From: Clostridioides difficile ATCC 9689 = DSM 1296
GTDB taxonomy: Bacteria > Bacillota > Clostridia > Peptostreptococcales > Peptostreptococcaceae
Assembly: GCF_001077535.1 (NCBI RefSeq)
Contig: NZ_CP011968.1
Span: 3,720,001-3,784,000, forward strand
DNA: 64,000 nucleotides
Reading direction: 5' to 3'
The notes below the pieces were generated by a model. It was not told the DNA's origin. It worked only from the letters and a program-made list of their open reading frames with translations, and searched no databases. Numbering within the stretch: position 1 is the stretch's first letter; each line of letters opens with the position of its first letter. This document shows positions 63,853-64,000 of the stretch, in pieces. Both the position numbers and the translations under genes were made by a program.

Positions 63853-64000
63853 CTATGATTTTTTCATTTTACGGCGTTTGTAAAGATATGTTCCAGCAAG
63901 CCCACCACCAGATGTAAGCAACATCACAAGAAATGCAATGACATTTGTACTGTCGCCCGTTTTGGGACTGTCGCTAGGTCTGCTAGGTTCTTCTGGTGTC
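63853..64000 (-). CDS. C-terminus of a sortase-anchored surface protein (partial)
   Basis: 48 residues of the C-terminus are visible: a Pro/Ser-rich stretch, the sorting motif SPKTG, a hydrophobic helix (VIAFLVMLLTSGGGLAGTYL) and a basic tail KRRKMKKS. C. difficile sortase B is known to use SPKTG/PPKTG-type motifs rather than LPXTG. The gene continues beyond the right edge. It is probably a cell-wall-anchored adhesin carried as cargo of the element. Confidence 0.85.
   Translation of the reverse strand, partial: TPEEPSRPSDSPKTGDSTNVIAFLVMLLTSGGGLAGTYLYKRRKMKKS

Larger units (their letters stand above)
36960..64000. mobile_element. Tn916-family integrative conjugative element (left end and most of body)
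   Basis: A large serine recombinase marks the left end, followed by Orf8/Orf7-like regulators, a cargo region (41280-49250), and the Orf13-Orf23 conjugation module in Tn916 order on one strand. GC content is clearly higher than in the flanking chromosome. tet(M), Tn916 xis and the tyrosine integrase are absent. The layout resembles the Tn916-like elements of C. difficile (CTn6/CTn7 type, from memory). The left boundary is estimated between 36935 and 36988; the right end is outside the window. Confidence 0.9.

Overview
The window looks like a chromosomal segment of Clostridioides difficile. The host-side DNA is very AT-rich and carries genes I recognise from that species: a BclA3-type collagen-like exosporium protein next to the SgtA-type glycosyltransferase, a CD3324-family protein, a type I c-di-GMP riboswitch, an agr2-type quorum-sensing locus, and a SPKTG sortase signal at the right edge. 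The species call and all locus names rest on memory, not on a search.

Layout. 1-1300: end of a DUF3786 protein and a 5'-truncated cyclase-like gene. 1298-8682: an agr module (agrA, agrC, agrD, frameshifted agrB, a small secreted protein and a three-gene ABC transporter) bounded by a perfect 49-bp direct repeat. 8.7-36.9 kb: core and accessory chromosome. It holds a DUF1062 protein, an Fe-S reductase, bclA3/sgtA, a second clpP behind a short AraC gene, a MocR regulator with a divergent B3/4 protein, nitroreductase/HxlR, DJ-1/PfpI, an Lrp regulator with an apparent CTG start, an ABC-F gene behind a leader-peptide attenuator, a response regulator, a MATE pump, a COG4586-type ABC exporter, a GGDEF protein, a secreted transglutaminase-like protein, RNHCP-rsgA, and a c-di-GMP riboswitch with a 58-residue protein. 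Two unrelated operons (ABC exporter and RNHCP-rsgA) share a paralogous leader RNA of about 390 nt that ends in an intrinsic terminator.

From about 36.98 kb to the right edge lies a Tn916-family integrative conjugative element of higher GC content. It has a large serine recombinase at the left end, Orf7/Orf8-like regulators, and the conjugation module Orf13 to Orf23 with a probable oriT. In place of tet(M) sits a magnesium-transport cargo: two MgtA-type P-type ATPases, MgtC, small membrane proteins and a receiver-less winged-helix regulator. The first mgtA has an MgtL-like leader peptide. The mgtC and second mgtA units share tandem 11-bp boxes. Further cargo sits inside the conjugation module: a type A chloramphenicol acetyltransferase with a translation-attenuator leader, a membrane protein with SieB-like architecture, and at the right edge the end of an SPKTG-anchored surface protein.

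How the parts work together. The agr module would make and sense a peptide and probably drives the secreted protein and exporter. Several units have the design of antibiotic-inducible genes: the ABC-F, cat, and possibly the two paralogous leaders. The conjugative element carries Mg2+ homeostasis with at least two predicted layers of control: a Mg-type leader peptide and a DNA-binding regulator.
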